Source: an uncultured cyanobacterium (lineage in GTDB: Bacteria > Cyanobacteriota > Cyanobacteriia > Cyanobacteriales > FACHB-T130). From it: a stretch of 61,808 bases of DNA. The DNA lies in NCBI GenBank assembly GCA_936920195.1, contig CAKZHE010000227.1, positions 1 through 61,808 of the forward strand, given 5' to 3'. Under the pieces are notes generated by a model. It made no database searches. It was not told where the DNA came from and worked only from the letters and a program-made list of their open reading frames with translations. The position numbers and the translations under genes are program-made. Positions 8,735 to 21,069 of this stretch are shown here, one piece after another (within the stretch, counting starts at the first letter, position 1; the number at the start of each line of letters is the position of its first letter).

Positions 8735-8771
8735 GATAGTCTAAAACCCTTGGCAAGGGTTTTAGACTATC
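8735..8771. terminator. 18-bp perfect hairpin between PiT and arsJ
   Basis: GATAGTCTAAAACCCTTG, one base, then its exact complement ending at 8771, lies between two convergent genes. The left flank has no T-tract on the plus strand and CAAAAATT follows on the right, so the stem alone must be stabilising. It probably serves as a bidirectional terminator or 3'-end stabiliser for both transcripts. Confidence 0.7.
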
Positions 8772-8819
8772 AAAAATTAAGCGCGTGAAACAGCCCTGTC
8801 GTGGTTGCCCCCACCAAAA

Positions 8820-10085
8820 TTATTCCTCTCCAGCTTTCCATGCTACCACTCTTTTCGGGTCTGGTATCCAGATGGAAATGATGGCGGCGGCAATCACAAA
8901 TATGGTGGCTACCCACAGACATCCCGGCAAACCAAAGAGTTGAAAGATTAATCCTGATAATACTGTTCCGGCTAATCTGCCGCCGGAGTTAGCCATATAG
9001 TAAAAACCCACATTCCGAACTACTTTTTCATTCTCGCTAAAGGCTAACACCATATAGGAGTGAATAGCCGAGTTAAAAGCAAAGACAATGCCAAAAATGG
9101 TTAAGCCAATAATAATCACCGTGGCTGGGGGTGCGCCTAATTGTAAAGCTAGGGCGATCGCTGCCGGAATTCCTGCTAAACTAAAAGTCCAGATTTGGAT
9201 AGTCTTGGATTGGGGAGGTTGATTAGAACCCAAGAGACTTAAGAGATTTGGAGCTTGGGATTGGATAATTCCATAACCAATTACCCAACTAGCTAAAAAT
9301 CCCCCCACTTGTTCAAATCGCCATCCCAGGGTGCTATACAAAAATACTGGCAATCCCACCACAAACCAGACATCGCGAGCGCCAAACAAGAAAAATCGGG
9401 CGGCGGAGAGAATATTAATTTCTTGACTGTCAGAAAATAGCTGAGTCAGTTTAATTTTGGATTCAAATTTTCCCATCCTTCTCGGTAAAAAGAAGCCTGT
9501 GAGCATAATCAGGAACAACCAACCCGCCATCGCTATCAAGGCATTAATAAATCCTAACCAAGCTAACAGCACGCTCCCCACAAAAAAGCCTAATCCTTTC
9601 AAGGCATTTTTGGAACCAGTTAAAATTGATACCCACTGAAATAGGGTGGATTGCTGTTCTTGCGGAATCAGGAGTTTAATCGCACTTTTGGAACTCATTT
9701 TGGTCAAGTCTTTAGCAATTCCTGACAAGGCTTGTGCCGTCATCACATAAACAACTTGCAGTAAATGGGGCCAAGCGGGAGTGACTAAAGAAGTCATAGC
9801 TAAAGCAAATACTTGCAGTCCAATTCCCCCATATAAAGTGAGTTTTAGTCCCAGTTCTGAACCAATCCATCCCCCTAAAAAGTTAGTGATGACTCCAAAT
9901 ATTTCGTAAAACAAAAATAGAAAGGCTATTTGGATGGGCGTATAACCTAATTGGTCGAAATAGAGCAGCACTAGCATCCGCAAAGCGCCGTCAGTAATGG
10001 TCAGTCCCCAGTAAGCCGCAGTCACTAAAATGTAGTTTTGCAGACTTTTGGAAAGGGTAATATTATTAACAGTTGTAGCGGTCAT
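8820..10085 (-). CDS. arsJ: ArsJ-type organoarsenical (1-arseno-3-phosphoglycerate) efflux permease
   Basis: A 421-residue major-facilitator protein with about 12 membrane segments. The block ARFFLFGARDVWFVVGLPVF near 230-250 and the two-gene arrangement with a GAPDH identify ArsJ. In the known system the partner GAPDH makes 1-arseno-3-phosphoglycerate from arsenate, and ArsJ expels it before it decays. ATG 10085 lies 23 bp after the GAPDH stop, with TTTAGGA upstream, so the two are cotranscribed. Codon use and start are ordinary. A generic MFS transporter would be the alternative, but the linkage to GAPDH makes that unlikely. Confidence 0.88.
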   Translation of the reverse strand: MTATTVNNITLSKSLQNYILVTAAYWGLTITDGALRMLVLLYFDQLGYTPIQIAFLFLFYEIFGVITNFLGGWIGSELGLKLTLYGGIGLQVFALAMTSLVTPAWPHLLQVVYVMTAQALSGIAKDLTKMSSKSAIKLLIPQEQQSTLFQWVSILTGSKNALKGLGFFVGSVLLAWLGFINALIAMAGWLFLIMLTGFFLPRRMGKFESKIKLTQLFSDSQEINILSAARFFLFGARDVWFVVGLPVFLYSTLGWRFEQVGGFLASWVIGYGIIQSQAPNLLSLLGSNQPPQSKTIQIWTFSLAGIPAAIALALQLGAPPATVIIIGLTIFGIVFAFNSAIHSYMVLAFSENEKVVRNVGFYYMANSGGRLAGTVLSGLIFQLFGLPGCLWVATIFVIAAAIISIWIPDPKRVVAWKAGEE

Positions 10086-10108
10086 AGGGCAATCCTAAAG
10101 TAAAATTC

Positions 10109-11125
10109 CTAACGAGGAGGAAGAGTCTGAGCAACTTTCCGAGCTAATTCCACCATCCGGTTGACATATCCCCACTCATTGTCATACCACGCCAGGATTT
10201 TCACTTGAGTTTCATCAACTACCATAGTAGATAAGGCATCAACAATGGCTGAACGAGGATCGTCTTTATAATCAACGGAAACTAAGGGTCTTTCTTCGTA
10301 ACCTAAAATTCCTTGCAGACCACCTTCGGCTGCCACTTTAAACAGCTGATTAATTTCGCGAATGGTGGTAGGTCTGGAGACTTCAAATACACAATCAGTT
10401 AGCGAGGCATTGAGTAGGGGTACGCGCACTGCTAGACCATTCAGTTTACCATTTAATTCGGGATAAATTAACCCAATGGCGGTGGCAGATCCCGTAGTAG
10501 TGGGAATTAAAGATAAACTGGAAGCTCTGGCTCTTCGCAAATCTTTATGGGGGGCATCAACTACTATTTGGGTATTGGTGATATCGTGAATGGTGGTAAT
10601 AATGCCGTGTCGAATGCCAATGCCTTCATGGATAACTTTGACAACGGGGGCAAGGCAATTGGTAGTACAAGAAGCGGCAGTAATTAAATGGTGTTGTTCC
10701 GGTTGATAAAGATGGTCATTGACTCCCATAACTAGGTTTAATGCCCCTTCTTTGACAGGAGCCGCCACAATCACCTTTTGGACTTGCCGCTCAAAATAAG
10801 GTTGCAGTAATTCTGGAGTGCGAAATTGCCCCGAACATTCCAAAACTAGGTCAATCCCAAAGTCTTCCCAAGGGACTTGACCAGGAGTAGAATATTGGCT
10901 AAAACTTAAGGATTGATTGGCAATGTGCAGGCGATCGCCTTCTGTATCCACATCCTGCGTCCAGCGTCCATGCACGGAATCAAATTTGAGCAAATGTGCC
11001 GCCGTAGTAACATCTCCATGTAACTCGTTGATATGCACAAATTCTAACTCGGCTCCATCCCATGCCGCTCTCAGCGCCAAGCGCCCCATTCTCCCAAATC
11101 CATTAATCCCAACTCGGATTCCCAT
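10109..11125 (-). CDS. ArsJ-associated glyceraldehyde-3-phosphate dehydrogenase
   Basis: 338 residues with the Rossmann start [12 protein letters not shown] (4-14), catalytic C153 in [10 protein letters not shown], the general-base His in [10 protein letters not shown], phosphate-binding [16 protein letters not shown], and the C-terminal WYDNEWGY. The HDITNTQ variant instead of the usual HSYTxDQ, and its place directly before arsJ, mark it as the dedicated GAPDH of arsenate detoxification, which uses arsenate in place of phosphate, rather than the Calvin-cycle or glycolytic enzyme. ATG 11125 (MGIRVGING) is chosen with GTCAGGATT upstream; an in-frame extension to 11185 lacks homology to the fold. 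No arsR gene is adjacent. Confidence 0.88.
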   Translation of the reverse strand: MGIRVGINGFGRMGRLALRAAWDGAELEFVHINELHGDVTTAAHLLKFDSVHGRWTQDVDTEGDRLHIANQSLSFSQYSTPGQVPWEDFGIDLVLECSGQFRTPELLQPYFERQVQKVIVAAPVKEGALNLVMGVNDHLYQPEQHHLITAASCTTNCLAPVVKVIHEGIGIRHGIITTIHDITNTQIVVDAPHKDLRRARASSLSLIPTTTGSATAIGLIYPELNGKLNGLAVRVPLLNASLTDCVFEVSRPTTIREINQLFKVAAEGGLQGILGYEERPLVSVDYKDDPRSAIVDALSTMVVDETQVKILAWYDNEWGYVNRMVELARKVAQTLPPR

Positions 11126-11290
11126 AACTTCGCAATCCTGACAACTTAAATAGGTTAGAAAGGCAACAAAGATTCTCCCAAACAAGCGTTCAGAGCTATA
11201 TGCAAAAATCTTGATGGATAGCGGGCAATGTTAATCAAGCCCTGACATAGACTAGCCAAGAGATTAGCCGCAAGTTTGGTCTGCAAAAAA

Positions 11291-11319
11291 TTGTATCTTG
11301 ATTTGGAAAAATTTGATAT
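11291..11319 (+). promoter_or_regulatory. Candidate sigma70 promoter for the DUF5132-like/P-type ATPase pair
   Basis: TTGTAT (11291-11296) and TGATAT (11314-11319) are separated by 17 bp, 49 bp before ATG 11368. The same stretch carries the direct repeat TTGAT at 11298 and 11313, which could be an operator. The region also separates this pair from the divergent GAPDH-arsJ operon. No regulator gene is adjacent. Confidence 0.35.
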
Positions 11320-11367
11320 AAAGTGGTACTAGGTTTTAATATACTTGGTGAGATGGTTGAGTAAAAC

Positions 11368-11775
11368 ATGATATCTCAAGCCTTATCGACGATTCTTCAG
11401 CCAGCAGTGGCGATCGCCATTGGCATAGGCGCTTTGGCTACAGTACCCCTAATTGGAGCTTCTGGTTCTTCAGAAGAGGAGAGTGACACCGTGGCAGATT
11501 TACCTTCCGATCAAAATCCCCCTCAGTTCCAATTCCAATGGGATGCGAACTTTATCACCGATCCAGCCCGTTCTTTAGTTAAAAATAGCTTAGTCTGGTT
11601 TTTTGATATTCTTGACCAAACCCAAGGCTTTTTTGCCGAAGCCACCGAAAGCATTCAAGATTTAGTCTCGGAAGCCAAGTTGGAACAGCAAAATATCGCC
11701 AAAGCTAGAGGAGAGAGCGGTAATGTCGGTAACAAAGATGGGACTCCTCCCAGTGAAATTGAAATTGAAGAATAA
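11368..11775 (+). CDS. DUF5132-like small membrane-anchored protein
   Basis: 135 residues: an N-terminal hydrophobic segment (about 8-30, PAVAIAIGIGALATVPLIGA), an acidic linker, then an amphipathic block (about 69-113) of the type KNSLVWFFDILDQTQGFFAE followed by DLVSEAKLEQQ. That last block resembles the end of DUF5132 proteins, which typically accompany metal-transport ATPases carrying an HMA_2 domain. It sits 91 bp upstream of such an ATPase and is probably cotranscribed with it. An auxiliary or structural role in metal handling is an inference; the family match is by eye only. Confidence 0.6.
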   Translation: MISQALSTILQPAVAIAIGIGALATVPLIGASGSSEEESDTVADLPSDQNPPQFQFQWDANFITDPARSLVKNSLVWFFDILDQTQGFFAEATESIQDLVSEAKLEQQNIAKARGESGNVGNKDGTPPSEIEIEE

Positions 11776-11866
11776 GTAATTATTCTGCCTTTTTGAATTA
11801 GCTGCACAATAATATTTGTGGGCAGCAGTATTTTGCTGGTTTTATTGTTCTATAGAGAGAGCGATC

Positions 11867-14095
11867 GTGCTAGTAGCAAATCAAGCCACCACTTTAGTAA
11901 CATCTCCGACAGCCACAGAACAGGTTGATTATCAAATTGCCCAATGGTTGCCAGGGAGATTTCGCTTGCGAATTCCTCGCCTCGCCTATGATGTTGATTA
12001 TGGCAATCAACTAAAACGCTTAGTAGAAATTGAATTGATCGAAGTCATCGAAAGTATTCGGATTAACCCGCTGGCGCGTTCCTTGGTGGTGGAATATAAT
12101 TCTGAAAATAGCGCGATCGCCCCCTCCCAACTGCAAGAAAAAATTATCAGTTTAATCCCCGCCGCCACATTTTCCCAACTAGCAGTCACCCCAGAGCCAG
12201 AAGAAAATCCCGAAAACGAAATTAATTATGTCGAGCGTTTAGGCTTACCCGTCCTCAGTTTTACCTTAGCATTAGGCGCACTGTTTAAACTCGCCGTACC
12301 GCAGTTTTTAATTACCGCCGCCATTTTTACCGGAGCCATCCCAGTCTTCAAAAGAGTTATTGAAGCCTTACAGTACGAAAGACAACTCACAATTGACTTT
12401 CTGGACGGTTTAGCCATTACTTTGCAAACCTTGCAAGGTAGTTATATCGCCCCATCCTTCATGCTTTGTCTGTTGGAATCGGGAGAAGTTGTGCGCGATT
12501 TAACCGCCAGAGGTTCCGCCAAAGCCTCTTTAGATTTACTAGACTGTTTTGGCAAATATGCTTGGGTTGAAAAAGATGGTGTTGAAGTCCAAGTTGCTGT
12601 TAAAGAATTGCAAGTTGGTGATTTAGTCGTAGTTTATCCCGGCGATCAAATTCCAGTCGATGGGATTATTGCCAGAGGCAAAGGTTTAATCGACCAATGT
12701 AACTTAACTGGAGAATCAATTCCCGTCAATCGAGGCGAAGGCGAAGAAGTATTCGCCTCCACAATTGTAGTCGATGGACAAATCTACATCACCACCGAAA
12801 AGACTGGTAATAATACTCGCGCCGGGGTAATTGTCTCCCTGATGGAATCGGCTCCTGTCCACGATACGCGGGTAGAAAACTATGCCGCCTTAATTGCCAA
12901 TCAAGCCGTAATTCCCACCCTATTAATTGGCGGCACTGTTTTCGCCTTTACGGGCAACTTGAGTCGAGCCACCGCCTTAATTACCCTAGATTTAGGCACG
13001 GGAATTCGAGTTTCAGTGCCAACTACTATTTTATCCGCCATGACCTACGCGGCTCGCAATGGAGTTTATATTCGCAGCGGGCAAGCAATTGAAACTCTGG
13101 CGAAAATTGATACAGTAGTTTTTGATAAAACCGGAACTCTAACTCAAGGACAAGCCGGAATTGTCGATATCAAAACAGTTAGTCAGCAAATCCAGACTTC
13201 CGAAGTCTTAAGTTTAGCCGCATCAGCCGAACAAGGATTAACCCATCCCGTTGCCGAAGCCATTGTGCGCCATGCCAGAAATCTCCAAACTCCCATCTTA
13301 GAATGTCAAGATTGGGAATATCGAATTGGTTTGGGGGTAGTTGCCAACATTAATGGTCAAAAAACCCTGGTGGGCAGTCATCGATTAATGGATTTGGAAG
13401 AAATTGATTTAGAAGCATTGCATCGGCAGTATCCCAATATTAAATCCGGCAGTCATTCTCTAGTCTATGTCGCCAAAGATCGACAACTACTCGGAGTTAT
13501 TTTATACAACGATCCTCCCCGTGCCGAAAGTGCCAGCGTCATTGCCGAACTGCGGGAGTTGGGAATCACATCTTATATGTTGAGTGGTGATGTCAAACGA
13601 GTTGCCATCAGCGTTGCCGATGAATTAGGCATCGATGCAGATAAAGTTTATGCGGAAGCTTTTCCAGAACGGAAAGTAGAAGTAGTAAAATCTCTACACG
13701 AAAGTGGGAAAACAGTAGCATTTTGTGGGGATGGCATCAATGATTCCGCCGCCCTTGCCTATGCCGATGTTTCTATTTCCTTTGCTGGAGCCACTGACAT
13801 TGCCAGAGAAACCGCGAATGTGGTGTTAATGGAAAATGATTTGCGCGGACTAATTCAGGCAATTCGGATAGCGCGGCAATCAATGGAGATTATTTGGCAA
13901 AATACCGCGATTGTGGCTGTTCCCAATGTCAGCGCTTTAATTTCCGGGATTGTTTTTGCTCTCGATCCAGTTTTAGCCGTATTAATTAATAATGGTACGG
14001 CAATTTTAGCTGAATTGAATGGATTGCGGCCTTTATTGGGACCAGAGCAGCCAGAGCCAAAAGGTTCAAAAATGCTAGTTGCTGGCAGAAAATAG
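11867..14095 (+). CDS. P1B-type (P1B-6/FezB-like) metal-transport ATPase without CPx motif
   Basis: 742 residues. The N-terminus has an HMA_2-like fold without CxxC: QWLPGRFRLRIPRL, then INPLARSLVVEY. The catalytic core is complete: actuator TGES at 281-284, phosphorylation D420 in DKTGTLT, the P1B-specific H460-P461, and hinge GDGIND at 621-626. The membrane metal site, normally CPC, SPC or similar, reads DLGTGIRVSVP at 375-385 and has no cysteine, so its substrate cannot be predicted from the usual rules. GTG 11867 (AGAGAGCGATC upstream) is preferred over TTG 11816. The small partner upstream and the PGRxRLR start recall ferrosome FezB proteins. Confidence 0.85.
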   Translation: MLVANQATTLVTSPTATEQVDYQIAQWLPGRFRLRIPRLAYDVDYGNQLKRLVEIELIEVIESIRINPLARSLVVEYNSENSAIAPSQLQEKIISLIPAATFSQLAVTPEPEENPENEINYVERLGLPVLSFTLALGALFKLAVPQFLITAAIFTGAIPVFKRVIEALQYERQLTIDFLDGLAITLQTLQGSYIAPSFMLCLLESGEVVRDLTARGSAKASLDLLDCFGKYAWVEKDGVEVQVAVKELQVGDLVVVYPGDQIPVDGIIARGKGLIDQCNLTGESIPVNRGEGEEVFASTIVVDGQIYITTEKTGNNTRAGVIVSLMESAPVHDTRVENYAALIANQAVIPTLLIGGTVFAFTGNLSRATALITLDLGTGIRVSVPTTILSAMTYAARNGVYIRSGQAIETLAKIDTVVFDKTGTLTQGQAGIVDIKTVSQQIQTSEVLSLAASAEQGLTHPVAEAIVRHARNLQTPILECQDWEYRIGLGVVANINGQKTLVGSHRLMDLEEIDLEALHRQYPNIKSGSHSLVYVAKDRQLLGVILYNDPPRAESASVIAELRELGITSYMLSGDVKRVAISVADELGIDADKVYAEAFPERKVEVVKSLHESGKTVAFCGDGINDSAALAYADVSISFAGATDIARETANVVLMENDLRGLIQAIRIARQSMEIIWQNTAIVAVPNVSALISGIVFALDPVLAVLINNGTAILAELNGLRPLLGPEQPEPKGSKMLVAGRK

Positions 14096-14110
14096 AATGC
14101 TACACATATA

Positions 14111-14195
14111 CGATCCCCCTAAATCCCCCTTAAAAAGGGGGACTTTGAGCAACTTTCCGGTTCCCCCCTTTTTAAGGGGAGGCTCGCAGGGATCG
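14111..14195. repeat. GATCCCCCTAAATCCCCC-type palindrome
   Basis: CGATCCCCCTAAATCCCC, AAAAAGGGGGACTTTG, then CCCCCCTTTTTAAGGGGA and GCAGGGATCG form a long imperfect inverted repeat. This is the very common cyanobacterial intergenic palindrome. It lies directly after the ATPase gene and may end its transcript. Confidence 0.8.
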
Positions 14196-14239
14196 AACAC
14201 GGTTATTGCATGAATAAAATTGCTCAAAAACTTGCAAAG

Positions 14240-14371
14240 TCAACAGCCTAGGCTCTGCCTCGGATAAAAAAGCGAGGCGGAGCCTCTCGATATCGGTTCC
14301 CAGGCAGAGCCTAGGAACCAGTTCAAACCAGTTCAAACCAGTAGGGGCAATCCCCCCGTGGTTGCCCCTAT
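14240..14371. repeat. GGCAGAGCCTGGGAAC-type repeat cluster
   Basis: Contains GTCAACAGCCTAGGCTCTGC, GCGAGGCGGAGCCTC, GGTTCCCAGGCAGAGCCTAG, a tandem AACCAGTTCA triplet and a copy of the GGGGCAATCCCCCC palindrome from the window start. The same family recurs at 29725-29790 and, in a larger array, at 57905-58200. Confidence 0.75.
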
Positions 14372-14404
14372 TACTAGGATAGTTGCGTAAGTCCTGAGTG
14401 CGTC

Positions 14405-14461
14405 GGGGCGGGTTTATTGAGGTTATTGGTGAATATTAAAATTCATCCCCAAACCCGCCCC
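14405..14461. repeat. GGGGCGGGTTTATT palindromic repeat, copy 2
   Basis: 57 bp from GGGGCGGGTTTATTGAGG to AAACCCGCCCC, closely matching 1921-1976 in the same orientation. It lies just beyond the 3' end of groEL. Confidence 0.8.
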
Positions 14462-14486
14462 TACATAAATCACGAAATCAAGGGGA

Positions 14487-16157
<1,671 letters not shown>

Positions 16158-16180
16158 CTACTGAGTTCTCCTACCTGAAT

Positions 16181-16207
16181 TTAGCACTCTACCATGCCGA
16201 TTGCTAA
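16181..16207. promoter_or_regulatory. CIRCE operator (HrcA site)
   Basis: TTAGCACTC, nine bases, GATTGCTAA matches the CIRCE consensus TTAGCACTC-N9-GAGTGCTAA with one mismatch in the right arm. It is 30 bp upstream of groEL and 37 bp upstream of the divergent ferredoxin-cyclase start, so it could influence both genes. Confidence 0.88.
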
Positions 16208-16243
16208 CTATCCCACCTGCCAATACTAGGCAAGCGATCGCCT

Positions 16244-17287
16244 ATGCCGCAAATTAACTATCTGCCAGACAAACAACAAGTTGAAGTTGATGAGGGAGTA
16301 ACCATTCTGGAGGCTTCTTGGGAGGGGGATATTCCCCATACCCATGCCTGCGGCGGTAGTGGACGTTGTTCTACCTGCCGGGTATTGGTGCTGAGTGGGT
16401 TGGAGAATTGCAGCGATCGCACCCGCGCCGAAAAGGAGGTTAGCGATCGCCTGCGCTTTCCCCCAGCCATTCGTCTGGCTTGTCAAACCCAAGTTTTTGG
16501 CGATATCCAGTTGCGCCGTCTTGCCATTGATAGCGACGATTTGGAATTAATTAATGATGAATTAGCTGGCAAAGTGATGCCAGAATCCATTGGTGAAGAA
16601 AAATATATTGCTATTTTATTTGCCGACATCCGGGGGTTTACACCCTTTTCAGAAAAGTTACTCCCCTACGATGTCATCTATGTTTTGAATCGCTACTTTC
16701 GCCGCATGGGGGAAATTGTCAATCGTTACCACGGCACGATCAATAATTATATGGGCGACGGTTTAATGGCGTTATTTGGAATTGATGATTCTAGTCAAGC
16801 TGCCGAAAATGCCGTGCGAGCCGCAGTGGAAATGGTAGCAGCAATGGAAAACTTTAATCCTCATTTAGAAGCTTTGTACCAACAAAATTTACACATTGGG
16901 ATTGGGATTAATTACGGTTGGGTAGTGATTGGCGAAGTAGGAGCTTTTAATAATAAAAGATTGACCGCAATTGGCGATGCCGTGAATTTAGCTAGTCGGA
17001 TTGAATCAGCTAATAAGCAAGTTGGCAGTACCTTACTGATTTCTGAAACTACTTATGAGCAAGTTGAAAAACAGGTGACAATTGGCAGGCGAGTTGAAGT
17101 AGAACTTCCAGGGAAAAGTGGTAAATATCCCCTTTATGAAGTCCTGGAAATCTCGGCTTTACCCTTTTCGCCAAAACCCATCCCTCCGCGTCGAAATAAC
17201 TGGTTTGTAAAGCTTTTAGGTGGATTGATCAAGAAACTTTTAGCTATTTATTTTCGGGTAATGAGAAGAAATCCTAAAAAGAGATAA
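16244..17287 (+). CDS. 2Fe-2S ferredoxin-class III nucleotidyl cyclase fusion
   Basis: 347 residues. The N-terminal domain (1-95) is a plant-type 2Fe-2S ferredoxin with ligands C36, C42, C45 and C80. The class III cyclase domain (about 118-290) has metal aspartates D128 (FADIRGF) and D172 (YMGDGLMALFG). The position normally occupied by the adenine-selecting Lys (GTIDKFxGD) is N168 here, so nucleotide preference is uncertain. A basic Trp-containing C-terminal helix (320-347) may touch the membrane. The architecture suggests cyclic-nucleotide synthesis gated by redox state or a ferredoxin-like electron input. The promoter region is shared with groEL. Confidence 0.9.
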   Translation: MPQINYLPDKQQVEVDEGVTILEASWEGDIPHTHACGGSGRCSTCRVLVLSGLENCSDRTRAEKEVSDRLRFPPAIRLACQTQVFGDIQLRRLAIDSDDLELINDELAGKVMPESIGEEKYIAILFADIRGFTPFSEKLLPYDVIYVLNRYFRRMGEIVNRYHGTINNYMGDGLMALFGIDDSSQAAENAVRAAVEMVAAMENFNPHLEALYQQNLHIGIGINYGWVVIGEVGAFNNKRLTAIGDAVNLASRIESANKQVGSTLLISETTYEQVEKQVTIGRRVEVELPGKSGKYPLYEVLEISALPFSPKPIPPRRNNWFVKLLGGLIKKLLAIYFRVMRRNPKKR

Positions 17288-17402
17288 AATTACTAATTGC
17301 AGCACTGGCAATACAGGTAGGTTGGTTTACGCCTGCGGCACGCTCTGCGAACGTTCCTCAACCCAACCTACGGATATGGTAAATAATTATCCGGAGATGA
17401 TA

Positions 17403-18539
17403 TTAGGGTTGTTCTTGATTTTTTGTTTGTTCGACACCTGGCTCCTCCGTGGACTGGGAAATAGCGCCGCTGGGAGAATCAGCAACTAATACCAGTTCAG
17501 TTGCTGTCGAGTCATTGTGATGCCATTGATCCAAAATATCTTTAACTAAAGCTTCCTTGATCCAAACCTGTCCCACAACAGTTAAAGGAATGGCAAGAAC
17601 AAAGCCTAAAAAGCCGAAGAAGTTAGCAAAAAACAATTGGGCAAGTAAGGTAGCGGCGGGTAGCAAAGATACTTGCTGTGCCATCACATAGGGGGTAAGC
17701 AAGTTGGTTTCAAACTGCTGAATGATGATGTAGAGAACTAAGATCGCTACAGATTTCCAGGGCGCATCTAATAGCGCGATCGCCATTGGTAAAACTACAC
17801 TTAAAGTTGGGCCAATATTCGGCACAAAATTGAGCAATCCGGCTAAAACACCTTGGGCGAGTGCGAGGGGAATATGTAAAATTGATAGGCAAATAAAGCT
17901 CAATGTGGCTACGACGCTCATGCTAATTAAAGCGCCGATAAACCACTTGCCCAAAGATGCTTCGCATTGATCTAAAATGCTATTGGCTCGACGACGATAA
18001 AATGAGGGGAATAGCCGCACAAAGGCTTGACGATAGGCCATCGGCTGGACTAGGAGCATGATCGTTAAGATCAGCACCAGTAACAGATTAATAATAAAGC
18101 CTAGGGAGTTGGAAACCAAAGAGAGCGATCGCCCTAAAATTCCATTAATTAAAGGCTGAATTTGCTGGTTGAGACTGTCAATATCTGGTAAATATTGAAT
18201 TACCTGGGGTGGCAGCAAAGTTGTTAAGCGATCGCGAGAACTTTCCCACAGTGCTAAGATTTGCGGAAGCTTGGTCGTAGTCAGTTCTTGAAACTGGACA
18301 ATAAACGGCGGAACAATCAACAAGAAAAAGCCAATCATCACCGCGCTAAAAATAGTTAGCGCTAGCATTACTGCCCCAGTGCGGGGAATGCGATTTTTTT
18401 GTAACTTCCGGGCGAACTTATTCAAAGCTGTGGCTAGTAAGATGGCGGCAAATACTAGCAGCAGGACTTGCCGAATGTCCCACAATATGTATAGAGAAAT
18501 GACTAAACAAATTAAACCAATCCACTGACCAAACTTCAC
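17403..18539 (-). CDS. AI-2E (PerM/UPF0118) family permease
   Basis: A 378-residue integral membrane protein with about seven or eight hydrophobic segments. It shows the family pattern FVPNIGPTLSVVLPMAIALL in the second half and QQFETNLLTPYVMAQQVSLLP, a conserved re-entrant region, near 270-295. A hydrophilic tail of some 45 residues follows. The family includes exporters of autoinducer-2, sodium/proton antiporters and many members of unknown substrate, so the substrate here cannot be stated. The downstream gap to the cyclase gene is convergent. The small membrane protein at 18587-18799 ends 47 bp upstream and may be cotranscribed. Confidence 0.88.
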   Translation of the reverse strand: MKFGQWIGLICLVISLYILWDIRQVLLLVFAAILLATALNKFARKLQKNRIPRTGAVMLALTIFSAVMIGFFLLIVPPFIVQFQELTTTKLPQILALWESSRDRLTTLLPPQVIQYLPDIDSLNQQIQPLINGILGRSLSLVSNSLGFIINLLLVLILTIMLLVQPMAYRQAFVRLFPSFYRRRANSILDQCEASLGKWFIGALISMSVVATLSFICLSILHIPLALAQGVLAGLLNFVPNIGPTLSVVLPMAIALLDAPWKSVAILVLYIIIQQFETNLLTPYVMAQQVSLLPAATLLAQLFFANFFGFLGFVLAIPLTVVGQVWIKEALVKDILDQWHHNDSTATELVLVADSPSGAISQSTEEPGVEQTKNQEQP

Positions 18540-18586
18540 TGCTTTGATTGCTCCTGACTGTGGGGAATTAAAAGCACTGCTATCGG

Positions 18587-18799
18587 CTAGATTAGCCGAT
18601 CTTGTCCGCTCCGTCTAGAGTCGTTGTAGGCACGCCAACTTAATGCGATCGCCATGACAATTGTTGGTAATAGAACTAATCCAATGGCTGTCCCTGATGT
18701 CGCGGGTAAATTTAAACTACCCCCACCATATTTAATCAAAATAGAGATAACTGTTGACAACAGCAATACTTTCAGAATGAAACTAATTGGACTTGCCAT
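18587..18799 (-). CDS. Small membrane protein of unknown function
   Basis: 70 residues with two hydrophobic helices (about 5-24 and 36-55, the second ending in IALSWRAYND) and a short basic tail RRSGQDRLI. No family name is recognised. It lies just upstream of the AI-2E permease on the same strand, its coding character is good (no rare start, uninterrupted helices), and it begins directly at ATG 18799. Confidence 0.6.
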   Translation of the reverse strand: MASPISFILKVLLLSTVISILIKYGGGSLNLPATSGTAIGLVLLPTIVMAIALSWRAYNDSRRSGQDRLI

Positions 18800-18854
18800 A
18801 TTTTGTAGTTAAGTTAAACAAAAATTTCAACTCAATGCTCAATTCTAGTATCTA

Positions 18855-18930
18855 GTAGGGTGCGTTAGCGATAGCGTAACGCACCGCGTACCAGTTAACG
18901 GTGCGTTACGCTGCCGCTAACGCACCCTAC
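18855..18930. repeat. 76-bp inverted-repeat element, copy 1
   Basis: Begins GTAGGGTGCGTTAGCG and ends CGCTAACGCACCCTAC, so it is itself a long palindrome with a short central segment. The reverse complement of the element at 29624-29699 matches it at all but one of 76 positions. It lies in the 371-bp gap (18800-19170) between the small membrane protein and petH; apart from this element no gene or site was recognised in that gap. Confidence 0.85.
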
Positions 18931-19170
18931 TGGGCTGTCTCAGCTAATTTGATGCAATAGAAAACCGCAGCAAGTCAGATAATCAGAGCTTGTGGGGATT
19001 TCTTAATTCACTATTTTAGCTGAGACAGTCCACTACTACTAAATATTGCTGATTCTTTCAATTCTAATCGAGGTGGCGATCGCCGGATTCTCTCTGCCAC
19101 AAAAAAGACTTCAGCTCAAACCCTAAAGTTATCGCTGAAGTCAATTAAATGATCGAGCCGACTGAATCGT

Positions 19171-21069
<1,899 letters not shown>

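Noticed and set aside
11200-11367. ArsR operator upstream of the arsenate operon
   Set aside because: Only a loose TTGAT repeat is present and no arsR gene is nearby; the evidence is too weak for a feature of its own.
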